A stretch of DNA of 64,000 nt from Leguminivora glycinivorella (taxonomy: Eukaryota; Arthropoda; Insecta; Lepidoptera; Tortricidae): positions 19,090,956-19,154,955 of the forward strand of contig NC_062973.1 of the NCBI RefSeq assembly GCF_023078275.1. Reading direction: 5' to 3'. The translations under genes and the position numbers were made by a program. The notes beneath the pieces were generated by a model that saw nothing but the letters and a program-made list of their open reading frames with translations, was not told the origin of the DNA and did no database searches. This document shows positions 10,896 to 22,794 of this stretch, piece after piece (within the stretch, counting starts at the first letter, position 1; each line of letters opens with the position of its first letter).

Positions 10896-11756
10896 AACAG
10901 AATGCCATTTTTTTCATGTAGTCGTCATCCCTATTATGGCGAAATAGAATAAACTTGATGTCCCAGCTAAGATTACCCCTGTAATGTTTGAAACAACTAT
11001 GTTTCACCCGAATCTGTCTATTCCCACTTGAAACTTTTCGACTTGGCAAACTCAGCCGTGCAATGTCTGAAAATTATGAACAGCCGGAACTTCAGAACAC
11101 TCTTAAGAAATTTTTACTTTAATAGTAGCCGCCCACTTTACTGAAGAGCAGGAGATCCCAGAACTTAAGCAATTAGTGAGCTGAAGTCAGACAGCAATTA
11201 ACGAGAAATGGTATTTGAACGTGGAAAAGGTAGACATAATTCAGCCAATAACGGAGACGGGAGTCGTTAGCTAAAATATTCATTAACTACTAATGACCAA
11301 AATACAAAGTGCAGCGCCGATACTTTTCGCTCCAATACTTTACCTTCGAGTTCGAAGTGTAGGTGCCTTTTACAGAAACAACCTATTTGGAAAGGGGATA
11401 TTGTATTTATTTTATGCAACGAAATTTGTTTTCATACTTCCAGTTACTTTTTTTCTATTTCTATGAAATGTTTCCCTATATTATATATTTTACTTTTTAT
11501 TTACATAGGTTGCAAAGTTGCTTTATACAAATACATACATAGTTGTAATTGTTTGTTGCTAGTTTTGTGGCTAAGTTGTTCGGCCAACGCTGCAACTTGC
11601 GCTGCAAAGTGTAACTTTGCTAATAGGATATATCGATGGACGTTGACCATTAACCAATATTAGGTGGGTACAACAGTAATCTATTTAGTTGTAGGTCAAC
11701 TCGTCCCTCCTTCTCTTAGCTATAATAGTTACTGTTTAATCAAACTCATAAGTATT
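10896..11756. other. Unannotated interval
   Basis: I see no supported gene, RNA or repeat here. Confidence 0.35.
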
Positions 11757-11963
11757 AATCTTCTTCAAAACAAAACTTGAAGTTCTATACCGAGCGACTT
11801 TCTGGGAACCTATTAGTTACATGTATTACATATTTAAAGACGAGAAACAGAAGTTAATATTTAATAGAACATACGTAATCTTCTTCAAACCAAAACTTGA
11901 AGTTCTCTACCGAGCAACTTTCTACGAACCCATTATATGTATTAAATATTCAAAGATCACAAA
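11757..11963. repeat. Two-copy tandem duplication, 120-bp period
   Basis: The word aatcttcttcaaa starts at 11757 and again at 11877. The following ~85 bp (acttgaagttct ... gagc?actttct) match with a few substitutions. The duplicated unit has no coding capacity. Confidence 0.65.
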
Positions 11964-12959
11964 CAAAATACGGTTTAAAACATTAACTTGTTAGCATTTC
12001 CTGATCTAGAAAACTATTGTCATGCACGTTAGTTAAACTAAAGACACAAAAGCTCAGACTATTTTCTAAAATGTCAATGGTGTTCAACGTTGTGCGAAAA
12101 CCTCCAAACAGGGAAGTGAAATAAGGACGCTGCATAAAACGTTAAACATCTGGACCGAGGTTCTAGGACACCCGCTATTCATTCTAGCCGCAAGTCGCGG
12201 CGACCACAAGATCGGCTTAGGACGGGACAGTCCCGACTAAATTCTCACAGCGTGTAATGCGGGTCGGCCGGGTTTTGCTTTAAGCAGGTATGAAATCTCC
12301 TGCTTTGGACATGTGTGCTGTAACTACATTTGAAAATTTATTTTATATTCCACCTTGTTGAAAGACAACAAGGCACACAATCGGATTGGTTGATAACGTT
12401 ATTATTTATTGTGTGCTATGTAGGACACAAGTACGGTAGGCGTGTGTTTGTTATCACACAATAAATTAGTTTTGATAAATGTTCGTATCCAGAATCGTAA
12501 GTCCTGAAACTATTATAAAACTTTTATTGTATTTAGGTATTTTTAATCCATTTTACACTTTTACGGAATTGAAATAACGTGTGTGTATTAACTTGAAACA
12601 AATAACCAAAATTCACTTTCATGACGATATTTTTTCTCGAAACCCCCCGAAATTATATTATCTGAAGAAACTTACCGGATCACTGGAAATAAAAACTTCA
12701 TATAACCTATTTTCTGCCTTTCATCTTTATTTCGTTCCAATAGACATCTACAACGCGACGCCTGAGTGAATTCAGTTACAAAGATATCATTGCTAGTGCT
12801 CTAGATATGTAACAATTCTTTCCATTTTAAATGTTCTCTAATCAATACTATATCTACAACAAAGTTAGTGCTTCAATTAGATATATAGCTTCAACAATAC
12901 TAAGGATTGTACAATCACAGAACTCAAACGCAAACTTAAAGGATGGCTCAACCCCTCCC

Positions 12960-12961
<2 letters not shown>
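11964..12961. other. Unannotated interval
   Basis: Nothing recognisable was found beyond a weak inverted match of 'acacaataaa' words around 12370-12470. Confidence 0.35.

Positions 12962-13044
<83 letters not shown>
12962..13044. repeat. (CA)n microsatellite, about 41 units
   Basis: An uninterrupted run of ca dinucleotides is preceded by a short C tract. Open frames on both strands here encode only Thr-His or Cys-Val repeats and are artefacts. Confidence 0.97.
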
Positions 13045-13049
<5 letters not shown>

Positions 13050-13059
13050 AACCTCTTTT

Positions 13060-13375
13060 TTCCCCCAATTGTAGTTACCTAGTTATAATTAATTAAGATA
13101 GATCGATAGATTCATCCTTCATTTTCCTAAATAGTTTGTTCATATCTAGTTAGTATAAGTACAAAAATTGTGTGTTTTGTTGTTAACGATGTGCGCAACC
13201 TGTTGTTTTGAATACTCCCAACTGTGCTGGCTACCTACAGGACAGGCTCTGCCTAGTGTAGGAGCAGGCTGCGTTTGTAAATCTTTACGTTCATGTTATT
13301 AGATTTCTGCTTATTTTCTTTGTGTAAATTGTAATTGCCTATTGTCATGTACTATAATAAACTTTACTTTAAATA
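13060..13375 (+). other. 3'-UTR-like segment with AATAAA-type signal
   Basis: A T-rich stretch ends gtactataataaactttac, which resembles a polyadenylation region. No coding exon is visible upstream. It could be the 3' end of an unrecognised retroelement. Confidence 0.25.
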
Positions 13376-14560
13376 GGTACTACAGTTTGATCTCATGTTT
13401 GTTATCCGATTTAAATTGACAAATGCGTGGTCACGTTACTCCTGCGCTCCTTTCCCCGTCGTGTTTTTTCACGTTTTACATTTTCGTAGACGATTCGCTC
13501 GGCCGCGATGTGGCTTTTGTGCCATCGCTTAGATTACTTCTTTCACCAGCTAACAATGTCATGTTTTCTTGTTAAACTCTCGTCTATCCCGTGAAAAAAG
13601 GTTAAGCTTTTAAAATACTATTTCCGTTACTTTTTTTCTTAAGAATATGAACTTCAACATTTTACTTAAAATGACTTTTGTTTAAAATCAAACATTAAAA
13701 AGTACCTGGGTCTGCCTGGAGGGACTATTGGTATGTGAAGAGGTAAATGAAAAGGGGTTTCTAAATAGCTTTAAATGTTACGCTCTAAAACTCAAAATGG
13801 ATGTGCCATGGCTAAATCATCCGCTAAGCTTAAGTGGGAGATTGGAACACGTTTCACTTTTGCCGTAGGTCGGATGACTAATAATTGTGTACATTTCGAA
13901 ACTTCTTCAAGATTACGTAATGCACAAAATAAGGGAATTACGGAAGGCGAGATTTACTTTGTGTAAAAATGGTTCATTGTTGTCACTGTCTTCAAACTAC
14001 ATACATATTGGCAACAATGCGAAAACTTTAATAAACTCTATCTCCGGAAATGCAACTTAGGTGCTACAAGTTTCTCGCAAACTACGTGTTTTATTTATGA
14101 TAAAATTAAATAAACGAACAAGTTGGGGGTTTTGTAATGAATATTAATGTGGAAAGTCTCGGAATCAGGGCCGACATGGGCCGGCGAGCCTAGCATAAAT
14201 CACGCTTAGTTCGTCCTGAGCATCTTCTGCTTTTGGCCATCTTGCGAAAATGAGATTACCGTGGATTCCGGAAACACAAGAATTATTGAAACAGCTTACA
14301 GTCGGAATTGCGTCATTAAAAGAATAATTGAAATAACTATTAAGATTAAATAACATCAACTGAATCCTAATAACTAGAAAATTTTGACGACCTGAGCTCA
14401 TAAGTTGATGTGGATATGAAAACGACGTTTCCGAAGTCAGACGGGATTTTTTTTTATAATTTAGAAGTACATACCTTATTTACACCAATTAAAATGTTCT
14501 GGTTTTTTAGGTTTAAACAGGTAGGTAAATATACTAATAAAATATTAGTCATGTACTTAT
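13376..14560. other. Unannotated interval
   Basis: I see no gene or repeat that I can support. Open stretches at 13775-13966 (+) and 14165-14401 (-) have no recognisable domain. Confidence 0.35.
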
Positions 14561-14562
14561 GA

Positions 14563-14753
14563 AATAAGGCACAGCGAAGCAAATCTCGACTGGGGAACAA
14601 TTGTAACTGGTCCATTTTTTCCATTATTACACTATGATGTTGAGTTCTACATGTATCCACTGAACACGCCTACCTTATATAACCGGTGGATACTCTATTT
14701 AATAATGCAATACGTTTGCCCCCCAGTCGAGATTTGCCCCGCTGTACCTTATA
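14563..14753. mobile_element. MITE family C, copy 1
   Basis: The left end aaggcacagcgaagcaaatc is inverted against the right end gatttgccccgctgtacctt. Inner arms are tcgactgggg and ccccagtcga. A second copy in the opposite orientation is at 27805-28017, sharing the interior atgttgagttctacatgtat. Confidence 0.8.
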
Positions 14754-14905
14754 AACAAAGACATGTTATCTTACCTTAGTATGTAACATATCAACTGTAA
14801 ACACTAACGATCACCATTTTCGAATCAAATGCGAAATAATAAAAAAAAATACCCTTCTTGTGTTACCGTAGTCGGGTAAAAATTTACTACATAAAACGTA
14901 AGCAA

Positions 14906-15234
14906 CAGCATCATCATTTTCCCTTCGTTATCCCGGCATTTGCCACGGCTCATGGGAGCCTGGGGTCCGCTTTGATAAATAATCCCAAGACTTGCCGTAG
15001 GCATTAGTTTTACGACAGCGACTGCCATCTGACCTTTCAATCCGAAGGGTAACTAGGCCTTATTAGGAATTAGTCCGGTTTCCTCACTATGTTTTTCTTC
15101 ACCGAAAAGCGATTGGTAAATATCAAATTACATTTCGCACATAAGTTCCGAAAAACTCATTGGTACGAGACGGGGTTCCAACCCGCGTCCTTCGGATTGA
15201 AAGTCGCACGCTCTTACCGCTAGGCCGCCAGAGA
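14906..15234 (-). mobile_element. tRNA-derived SINE (family B), near full length
   Basis: On the minus strand the head reads tggcggcctagcggtaagag (A-box region) and gggttggaacccc (B box). The body holds gagtttttcggaacttatgt and the conserved cagatggcagtcgctgtcgt. The 3' part has caggctcccatgagccgtgg and ends in a degenerate ATG-rich tail. A tail-only copy lies at 48045-48205 and a decayed head at 9640-9795. Confidence 0.85.
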
Positions 15235-15564
15235 GGTTCAGAATTAATAATTACAACTTTTAAAAACTTTGCTACACCACTTGCTACCTTCATTTTAAAA
15301 CTCCACAAAATGACCTATTTTACGCACGAGTACACTCATATTTCTAAACTTGAGCTCACCGCTCGTTCTTCGGTCCCATGTGAGTTCCGCGAGCTTCCTG
15401 TAAGACACACTCGTAATTTATTTTTATATTCTTATAATACCTTTCATCTATTTACATAATACACAAGGGAGCTGTAGATGATTGTTGTGGTTAATATACC
15501 TTGCTGTCTTGTTTGAGAGTGCAATACGGAGTATTTGGTGAGAATTTCAGCAAAACAATTTTAC

Positions 15565-16345
15565 AGCTAAGGGGGCTTGAGCCTAAGAATAATCCTAATC
15601 TACTTAATTGAAAAAGTTGTATTTCATCCACATGTTGGACACAGTATATGTAAAAAATCGGCACGTGTTACCTGGCTGGAGTGAAATTTACTTTTCAGTA
15701 CAGATGGTGTTTTTTTTACGCGCTAGTGCGAGAAGTGGTTCATTATATAACAGGTCGAAACTTCGGAAGCTCATCTGTACTGAAAAACGTCGTACGATAC
15801 TCGTGTGAAAAGGAAATTCGAAACGAGTGGCGATTTAAAACACTCCCTTCGGGCGTGTTTTAATTTATCGCCACTCGTTTCGAACTTCCTTTTTTACGCA
15901 CTTCTATCGTAATGTACTATTTCAGTACAGATGGTGTTTTTTTTACGCACTAGTACGAGAAGTGGTTCATTATATGCCAGGTCGAAACTTCGGAGGCTCA
16001 TCTGTACTGAAAAACGTCGTACGATACACGTGCGAAAAGGAAATTCGTAACTCGTGTCGATTTAAAACACTCCCTTCGGTCGTGTTTTAAGTTTTAATTT
16101 ACGCACTTGTATCGTAATGTACTATTTCAGTACAGATGGTGCTTTTTTTACGCACTAGTGCGAGAAGTGGTTCATTATTATGCTAGGTCGAAACTTCGGA
16201 GGCTCATCTATACTGAAAAACGTCGTACGATACACGTGCGAAAAGGAAATTCGAAACGAGTGGCGATAAACTAAAACGCGACCGAAGGGTTTTAAATCGA
16301 CACGAGTCTTTTTCGCACTTGTATAGTAATGTACAGCTTAGGAGC
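15565..16345 (+). repeat. Tandem array of ~205-228-bp units (family R228), three units plus flanking direct repeats
   Basis: The word cagtacagatggtg starts units near 15696, 15924 and 16129. Each unit contains an inverted pair (cagtacagatg and catctgtactg) around gagaagtggttcatta. A second inverted pair, cgaaacgagtggcgat and atcgccactcgtttcg, flanks a 'ttaaaacactccctt' stretch. The segment before the first unit (ggcacgtgttacctggctgg) recurs after the last at 16428-16470, so the array sits within a larger direct duplication. The same family appears at 37612-37795 and 38425-38880. Confidence 0.8.
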
Positions 16346-16534
16346 AAGGAGCCTTAAACCTACGACTTAATATCCGAATTTATTTAATTGAAAAAGTTTC
16401 ATCCACATGTCGGACACAATAAAAAGGTCGGCACGTGTTACCTGGCTGGAGTGAAATTTACTTTTTCTACTCCCGTGTTGTTATTCGTCATTTACCGTGT
16501 CGTGCATAGATCGTTAAAACCCTACATAAAAGAT

Positions 16535-16647
16535 GCCCGCCCCCGGCCGGCGCCCCGCGTACCCACGCATACGATATAGCTCTTACAGCATTGTTAGGTA
16601 GCCGTTAAGGGATATAGCGGGCCGCGGGGCGCCGGCCGGGGGCGGGC
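16535..16647. repeat. Perfect 25-bp GC-only inverted repeat
   Basis: Positions 16535-16559 (gcccgcccccggccggcgcc...) are the exact reverse complement of 16623-16647. The loop is 63 bp and AT-richer. In this AT-rich DNA the arms contain no A or T at all. It may be the terminal repeats of a small MITE. Confidence 0.85.
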
Positions 16648-16786
16648 GGCGGCGCGGGGGAGTGCGAGCGACAGGCTGAGTGCAGAAACATTGCAGAGGA
16701 CAAGTCAAAATACTTGTAGGAAACAGTGCGAATTTCACGAAAGTTATTCTAGAAAACTATTCAAAAGTATGTGCATGGTCGTAGAA

Positions 16787-16925
16787 AAAGTATTGTATGC
16801 AACGGTGTTTAACTGAGTCAAAAAATACTCGTGGCGTCTTAATAACAATTTTCGGCTTCGCCTCAAATTGTTACCCACGCCACTCGTCTTTTTTGACCTC
16901 CTTTAAACGCCTGTTGCATAAAATA
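16787..16925. mobile_element. Small MITE/hairpin
   Basis: Left arm tatgcaacggtgttta plus tcaaaaaatactcgtggcgt pairs with acgccactcgtcttttttga plus taaacgcctgttgcata. The loop includes a second hairpin (caattttcggcttcgcctcaaattg). Confidence 0.75.
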
Positions 16926-16973
16926 CTATTTAAATTATGACGAATATTTTTTAATGACATTAATTTATATTTG

Positions 16974-17211
16974 ACTAGCTTTTGCCCGCGGCTTCGCTCG
17001 CGTTAAATTCGAAAACTTCTGAATGCTCCATACAAAATTACACCCCCTTTTTAAGAACGTGGGAGGGGGGGGGTCGGAAAGAGACGAAAAGTCACTCTTC
17101 ATCCCTTCAAGTATCTCCACTTAAAAAATCACGTTCATTCGTCGCTCCGTTTTGCCGTGAAAGACGGACAAATTGACACACACACTTTCCCATTTATAAT
17201 ATTAGTATAGA
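16974..17211 (-). mobile_element. Short non-autonomous Helitron-like element
   Basis: Read on the minus strand it begins TC (tctatactaatattataaat) directly after A. It ends with a GC hairpin (gcgagcgaagccgcgggc) and CTAG followed by T. TC start, CTAG end, terminal hairpin and A/T insertion context together are the Helitron hallmarks. Without reading frames, it must be mobilised in trans. Related copies: 8484-8662 and 26755-26924. Confidence 0.75.
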
Positions 17212-17639
17212 TTAAGTATGAAATCTTACTGCTAATGTTTTTCTTGGGTCGGGATGGCATGAAATGTTATAGCTGGAATGCGTTTTCCATGGTCGTTTAA
17301 AATGTAAGTGAAATAAAAGTATTTACGAAACGTTATAATTATAAACCTCATGAGGTATTTTAATTTCAAAGGCCGTAACTTTAATACTGACGACATAGCA
17401 ATAGTCTGAAATACACTGCAGTTATCGCCATAGTTTAACTGTGATAATAATCCTAATAAAACGACAATCGTCTCCCAGTTTAACAGATCCTAATCCGTTT
17501 TATTTGAAGGTGTTTCGTTTGCAGTTAATTAAGTTTACGAGCCCATATCCGCCAATTGATGCAATAAAATGTGATGGTGTGCGCGCGTTGTCTCCGAGAC
17601 GTGGAGGGTTAAAGCAGTACCAGTCGGCTAGTTCGCCAC
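17212..17639. other. Unannotated interval
   Basis: No supported feature was found. Confidence 0.35.
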
Positions 17640-17907
17640 ATCATCATCATTGGCCTTAACGTCCATTGCAGACGATTTATGGTGTAATATTCGAGGAGCA
17701 CCTTTTCTGATGACTTATTAGACCGATGCGAGACCGACATAGTCTACCGCAGGACTGACAAGAGAAGTTTGCGGAAGTCAGCGCTGAAACACCTTGGCGT
17801 CGCTTCTGTCTCTTATCAGCGTGCAGCGAGTGCATCAAACCATGACTCATCGCAAATTTTGCGACCCTCCACAATGCATTTGCGCTACTCCGTTCATCGT
17901 TCTGCAA
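17640..17907 (-). pseudogene. LINE ORF C-terminus with terminal C2H2 finger (remnant)
   Basis: The minus-strand frame ends with CQSCGRLCRSRIGLISHQKRC, a Cys-x2-Cys ... His-x4-Cys arrangement. The 'CxxCGRxCRSRIGLxSH' tail is known from the extreme C-terminus of several non-LTR retrotransposon polyproteins in invertebrates, preceded by a basic 'KRQKRRQ' stretch as seen here. A stop follows after SNITP. The downstream strand then runs into an ATG-rich tail (catcatcatcat on the plus strand at 17639-17651), typical of such LINE 3' ends. No reverse transcriptase domain is present, so this is a 5'-truncated insertion. The clade is uncertain. Confidence 0.65.
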
Positions 17908-18000
17908 CCTTCTCCCAGAGTCGGTATAGACACCACAGTGATATTGACAATTGATACTGACAAATTATTTACCTTTTTCGGGGTGACAGTTTGTTACTCA

Positions 18001-18152
18001 CGCCGTGTCTTGCGTGGGCGACGGTCGCGCGACCGTCGCTCGACCGTCGCCGTCGCGTCTCATACTTCCATATCGATAAGGTTTGATTTCGTATGCGTCG
18101 CATCGCCGTCGCGCGACCATCGCGCGACCGTCGCCCACGCAAGCCACGGCGT
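18001..18152. mobile_element. GC-rich MITE/foldback
   Basis: The left arm cgccgtgtcttgcgtgggcg pairs with cgcccacgcaagccacggcg on the right. Internal 'gaccgtcgc' words add local pairing. Overlapping open frames are by-products of the repeat. Confidence 0.8.
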
Positions 18153-18159
18153 CAGTGTC

Positions 18160-18858
18160 AATATATGCTTGTTGAACAGTCAATGAACGGTGAAATGTCA
18201 CTGTCGGGCGGCAATTGTCAGAGTTATGAAATAGGCCACAGAACTGAGACTACCAGTGGCCTGTTTTGCCACAGTGATAATTGTAGCCCGCGCGAAAATA
18301 TTGACGCTGAGTAACAATGCCATTTATCGACCCAAAAAAAGGCACAGAATTGTCAATGTCACTGTGGTGGAATAGGCCACAGAAGTTTTTGACATTTTAG
18401 ATTTTTTTTGCTCAGGGAAACAAACAGCATATAATTACACATACAGTTTAACAAATGTAGTTAACACAACGGCCAGAACTGTTTTCACTTGATGTAGTTA
18501 ACACAATATATGCTCTGAGAGAAACATTCAGCATGCTTTACTTGATAGCATAAAAGTAACGGACGGACATTTATTATATGGAGAAAGTGAGCAGCGCCCC
18601 CAAACAGTTATTATTATTCCATGACGTTTAGGCTACCAAGTAACGCCAAAAATCATGGTAGAGGTTCTGGGTGAATCCATGTAAAAGTAACGTGAGTCAT
18701 GACCTATCACGAGTGTTTATTTTAACTACAGCTGCAAATGAAAGGACCTCTGCATATATCTGGAAAGTAACACTTATTCACATGAATTTGCATCGTGAAT
18801 AAATGGAACATGCCATAAAATTGTGCCTCATGTTACTCTTGCCGCGGATTGACCCTTC
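18160..18858. other. Unannotated interval
   Basis: A word pair 'aataggccacagaa' recurs (18231 and 18372), as do 'tgtagttaacacaa' words (18456, 18494). No gene is supported. Confidence 0.35.
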
Positions 18859-18859
18859 T

Positions 18860-19019
18860 GGGTACGTATCCGAATGGCACAAATGCTGACGAAACGCTCA
18901 CGAAACGAAACGCTCGTAGATATCGTTCTTGCGTATTGGCGCGACAGAGCCATACTACTTTTCGCGGCGTTTCGTTTTCGTTTCGCGTCGCATAAATGCC
19001 ATTCGGCTACGGCACCTGG
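18860..19019. mobile_element. MITE family D, copy 1 (most complete)
   Basis: The left region gtatccgaatggcacaaatg plus cgaaacgaaacg pairs with cgtttcgttttcgtttcg plus aatgccattcggctac. The middle holds cttgcgtattggcgcgacag. Two further copies at 34963-35080 and 51069-51204 share the middle and right arm closely. Confidence 0.75.
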
Positions 19020-20395
19020 TGTTGAAAAGTTGTAAAAAGTATAACAAATAATTGTAAAAAGTAAAACAAGGAAACACATAAAAAAGTAAACTAGTTGCAG
19101 AAATACTAACAATGATGCTGACAACTCATTTTTTTATTAAAAACTATTATTTAACTTAAAATTACACAAAAAGTAAATCCACGTAAATCTAAATAAATAC
19201 CACTTACCTATTTATTATAAGTATGTCTAATAGGCTAGGTTTTAGGCACGTTCGGCATACAGTAGGGTGTGTGATGTGGGGGTACTACATAACAGTGAGC
19301 CTTACGATACGCAGTAGGTGCTATTATTTATTCTGTGAAGTGGTCCGAATCTTGGCTGGCCACTTAAAAAGTGTTCATGGAAGGACAAAAGATATATACA
19401 CCGTGTTTCACTTAACACTAAAAACCTGAAAACACTTTGTTCAGAATCGTGAGTAGAATCGATTGAGCTATATCTTGATGGGGGTAATATTTTTATTTAA
19501 ATTAGTATTATTAGTTATTTTTTACGTGCCCATTCTATTGTACTCGTAATACAACATTGTGTATATCGCATTGCTAGAGGTTGTTTACCTTTTTTCAGTA
19601 TTTAGGGGTATTAATACTGGCCGGTTACTTGGATTATTATTTTTTTCCGCTACTAGTTTGACGTTGTTTGTCAGTTTAATCTTAATGTTTATCATAAGTC
19701 ATAACAAATTGAACTCTTACCTAATTACAACCTTGTCATTTTGAATATTGAGTTTATTTGCTTACTGCGATTACCTGTCCAATTTGAAGTTTACTGTGAC
19801 AAAGCTTTAAAGTGTTTTACAGTGACATCTTAGCTGTCTATTGGTAAACCTTATGTCGTTGCAGTAACGTACACAAATAAATAGTCTTATGGTTTATGAT
19901 GGTAGTTAGCAATTATTTTATTGAGTGTAGAGCTAAAAGTCAAGTAGAGCTGTACAGAAAATTAAAAATTCAATTAAAAAAAAAGTAACGATCAGATTAA
20001 AAGATGAATACTCTAGATGAGTTTAAAAAAATAAAAATCAGTTGGGGTGTCTGAGGTTTTGAGTGATACCGGAAACACCGTGTATACCGTCACTACTTTG
20101 AAAAAATCTCGTATCTCACGCTGCTCCTCAAAGTTAAAACGCAGTAAGTCTATATGTATTCCATACATACTTACTACAATTTTCTTTTCATTGACAGACG
20201 AAGATAGAAGTTTTTTTAAAAGTAGTGACGATATCTTTACGGAATACCGGAAAATACGGAAGATCTAGATCGGTTATTTATATCGTTAGGTACCATGCCA
20301 TGTTTATATTAATTATGCGGTTTTAATCCTGTTAATCACACCAGCGCAATAATAAATGAGATTATGTTGAGTGTGAAAAATTCAAAATATATTTA
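19020..20395. other. Unannotated interval
   Basis: No supported feature. Open stretches of 60-75 codons show no recognisable domain. Confidence 0.35.
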
Positions 20396-20396
20396 T

Positions 20397-20722
20397 TTGG
20401 GCCATTTTTTTCAAAGTTGTCCACCCCATTTTTTGGACCATGGGTATTTTTTACGCGATTAATACTCAGAACCGCGAGGTCTTTTGATCCTGATAGGAGA
20501 AAAAAATGTCCCCAGATTTCCATACATTTTTCGAACCTTCCATTCCGTTACCGCCATACAAAATGTATGAAAAAATGGTAACGGGATGGGGAAAAACCTT
20601 GGGACACTTTTTTTCTCCTATTAGAATTGAAAGAGCTCGCGATTCTGAGTGGAAACCACATAAAAAATTCCAAATCCAAAAAAAAGGTGGGGTGGACAAC
20701 TTTGAAAAAATGGCCCATTTAT
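20397..20722. mobile_element. MITE with ~100-bp imperfect inverted arms
   Basis: The left arm runs gggccatttttttcaaagtt, gtccacccc, gaaccgcgag, gataggagaaaaaaatgtcc. The right arm mirrors it: ggacactttttttctcctat, ctcgcgattc, ggggtggac, aactttgaaaaaatggccc. The 'gggtattttt ... taggagaaaaaaatgt' portion also occurs inside the nested element at about 3823-3892. Confidence 0.75.
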
Positions 20723-20724
20723 CC

Positions 20725-22742
20725 TGCGAAAAGTCTGCTTCTTATAAATTTATCGAAATATTCATGCTTCCAATATTTTACAATACTTACAACAGTAAAA
20801 TATCAATAGTGGGTGGCACTGTAAGAGTACTTAAATAAGAACTGGCTATGAAGACGTCCTCATAATCATTACAGAGCTGTGATGGCCAGATTGGCGAGAA
20901 ATTAAAAAAATAACTGAGGGAAATTTAAAAAGCGATTAAGACGAAATTGTGTCGGTATCGTTAGAGTATTATTAAAGTGCGATGGAAAGATTTCGGGGAA
21001 AGTTAATTTTAGATATCAATTTTCTAAGGCGACTTGGAAGTTTAAAGTATGTAGGTAAATGTAAATAAAATTATATTTTCTCAAACATGCAATGAAATAT
21101 TGTCTTTACGTTCCTTAAAATGGGCTGGGAAGTATCGCTTTTTGGGCGCAACAACTCGAGAGGACTGTAAAGGGATTTCATATTATTTTTTAGGCCTAGG
21201 CCTGCAAAGTAACTTTTTTTTATAAAATATTGTCCTTTTAGAGAATTTTTTTTATTTCATTGTATGTTTGAGAAAAGCACTATACATGCCTCGGCGTGAA
21301 AACGGATTCCCGGCCTCGTATCCCTATCCGGCCTCGCTCGCACGCTCGCTCGGCCGTATATACCCACTTGGCCGGAAATCCTCATTTTCCCGGCCTCTGA
21401 TGTAATGTACTATTAAACATATTATTTTTTAACATAATTCCAACAATGACTACCTAATACTACTGAAGGAAAACTGAACAAAATTGGCTCAACAACAGAC
21501 TCAGACTTACCCGAGTGAGAGGCTAGATAAGTAGATAGTAAGACTAAATTATTACAAAACCATTGGAAATATCGATTAATAATGAAATTGTATACAACCA
21601 ATTTTAAATCCGATTGTTCACTATTATGTAATTTAAAATACAGCTCATTTCTTTAAAAGTGTCCACGAACGTATAGCACTTGATACATTGAAACTTTTAA
21701 ACTTAATGAATCTTTTCTGATAAATTATAAAAGAAGCCTGTTTATTTTTTTAAATTTATTTCTAATAGGTAATAATACAAAGATGCTTACTACTTTTATA
21801 ATTTCGCCAAACAAATGTTTAACGGCGAGGTTATGCTCTTCAGTGAGATTACTCAAATTTTCTTTGTGGTCTTTACTGACACCCCGCATTTTCGTTGAGC
21901 TCTGACAACCTTGCTCACTAGTGTAATTTGACCGAGTTTTTCTCTGAGGTGGTTGTACCTATCCAGTTGGTCTTCTGCGTAGCTTTGCTCTAAATTTGGA
22001 ATTATATTCGCTGTGCTGTGTCTTAAAAGCGGGATCACATTCACAAATGTCAATTTGTCCCTACCACTCTATTGTCTGAAATATACCTCTATATTCTACC
22101 ATTTCGTTCATAGTGTAACATGGCAAACCTGCATGTTGCAGTCGCCGCGCGCACTGGCCGCTAAGAAGAAAAAGTACGGCCATATCACGCGTCTTTTGTT
22201 TTTTTGCACAAAATTTTCTCTGCCGGGGAAGGCTCATATACATTTCAAGTGCTAATTATTTAATTGCATTTAAAACTTGTGAAATACTTCTATTGTAAAA
22301 ACAGTGTATTTGTGTTGGGCTGCCTCTTATGCAGGTACTTATAATTGTATAATATGTGTAAATAGTTAAGTTTAATCGTTTAATATTGAAACCTAATCCA
22401 AGTCTTATTGTACGTCACTGTTTCGCGAAAGCGAATAAGGCCTGGGCTAGGTTCCGACTGCAGACCTAAGCACGCACGATTGTTGCAGCCCTTTCTTCTA
22501 CTTTAAAATTTAAGAAGAACTTTGCTGAACGTCGCTGCTTATACTACTCAGCGCTGGAACATCTTCAGCCTGGTTTCTGTACAACTCGCGCAGTGGCACC
22601 TGCGGACAGACCACGTTATACGGCTAGACGAAGACCAGCAGAAGGAACGTTGAGGCCAGTGACGATCTTTTACTACCTACTCGCGTACTGACAGATATTA
22701 CCCATTTTATACACGTTAAACTTCCGTGAGACATATTCAAAT
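20725..22742. other. Unannotated interval
   Basis: A GC-rich segment at 21296-21402 (words ggcctcg, ggccgta, cggcctc) stands out from AT-rich surroundings, but I cannot assign it. No gene is supported. Confidence 0.35.
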
Positions 22743-22794
22743 AATTAATTGAAATACGGTTGTACTCACGTTATTATATCGCTATTGCTGCGAC

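Noticed and set aside
12962..13044. CRISPR or similar array
   Set aside because: It is a dinucleotide repeat; no direct repeat-spacer structure exists anywhere in the window, and the DNA is eukaryotic.
12854..13082. Open frames on both strands with Thr-His or Cys-Val repeats
   Set aside because: They are translations of the (CA)n microsatellite.
17794..18201. 130-codon open stretch and overlapping opposite frames rich in Arg
   Set aside because: It overlaps the LINE finger remnant antisense and then the GC-rich foldback at 18001-18152; Arg richness comes from the gcgaccgtcg words.
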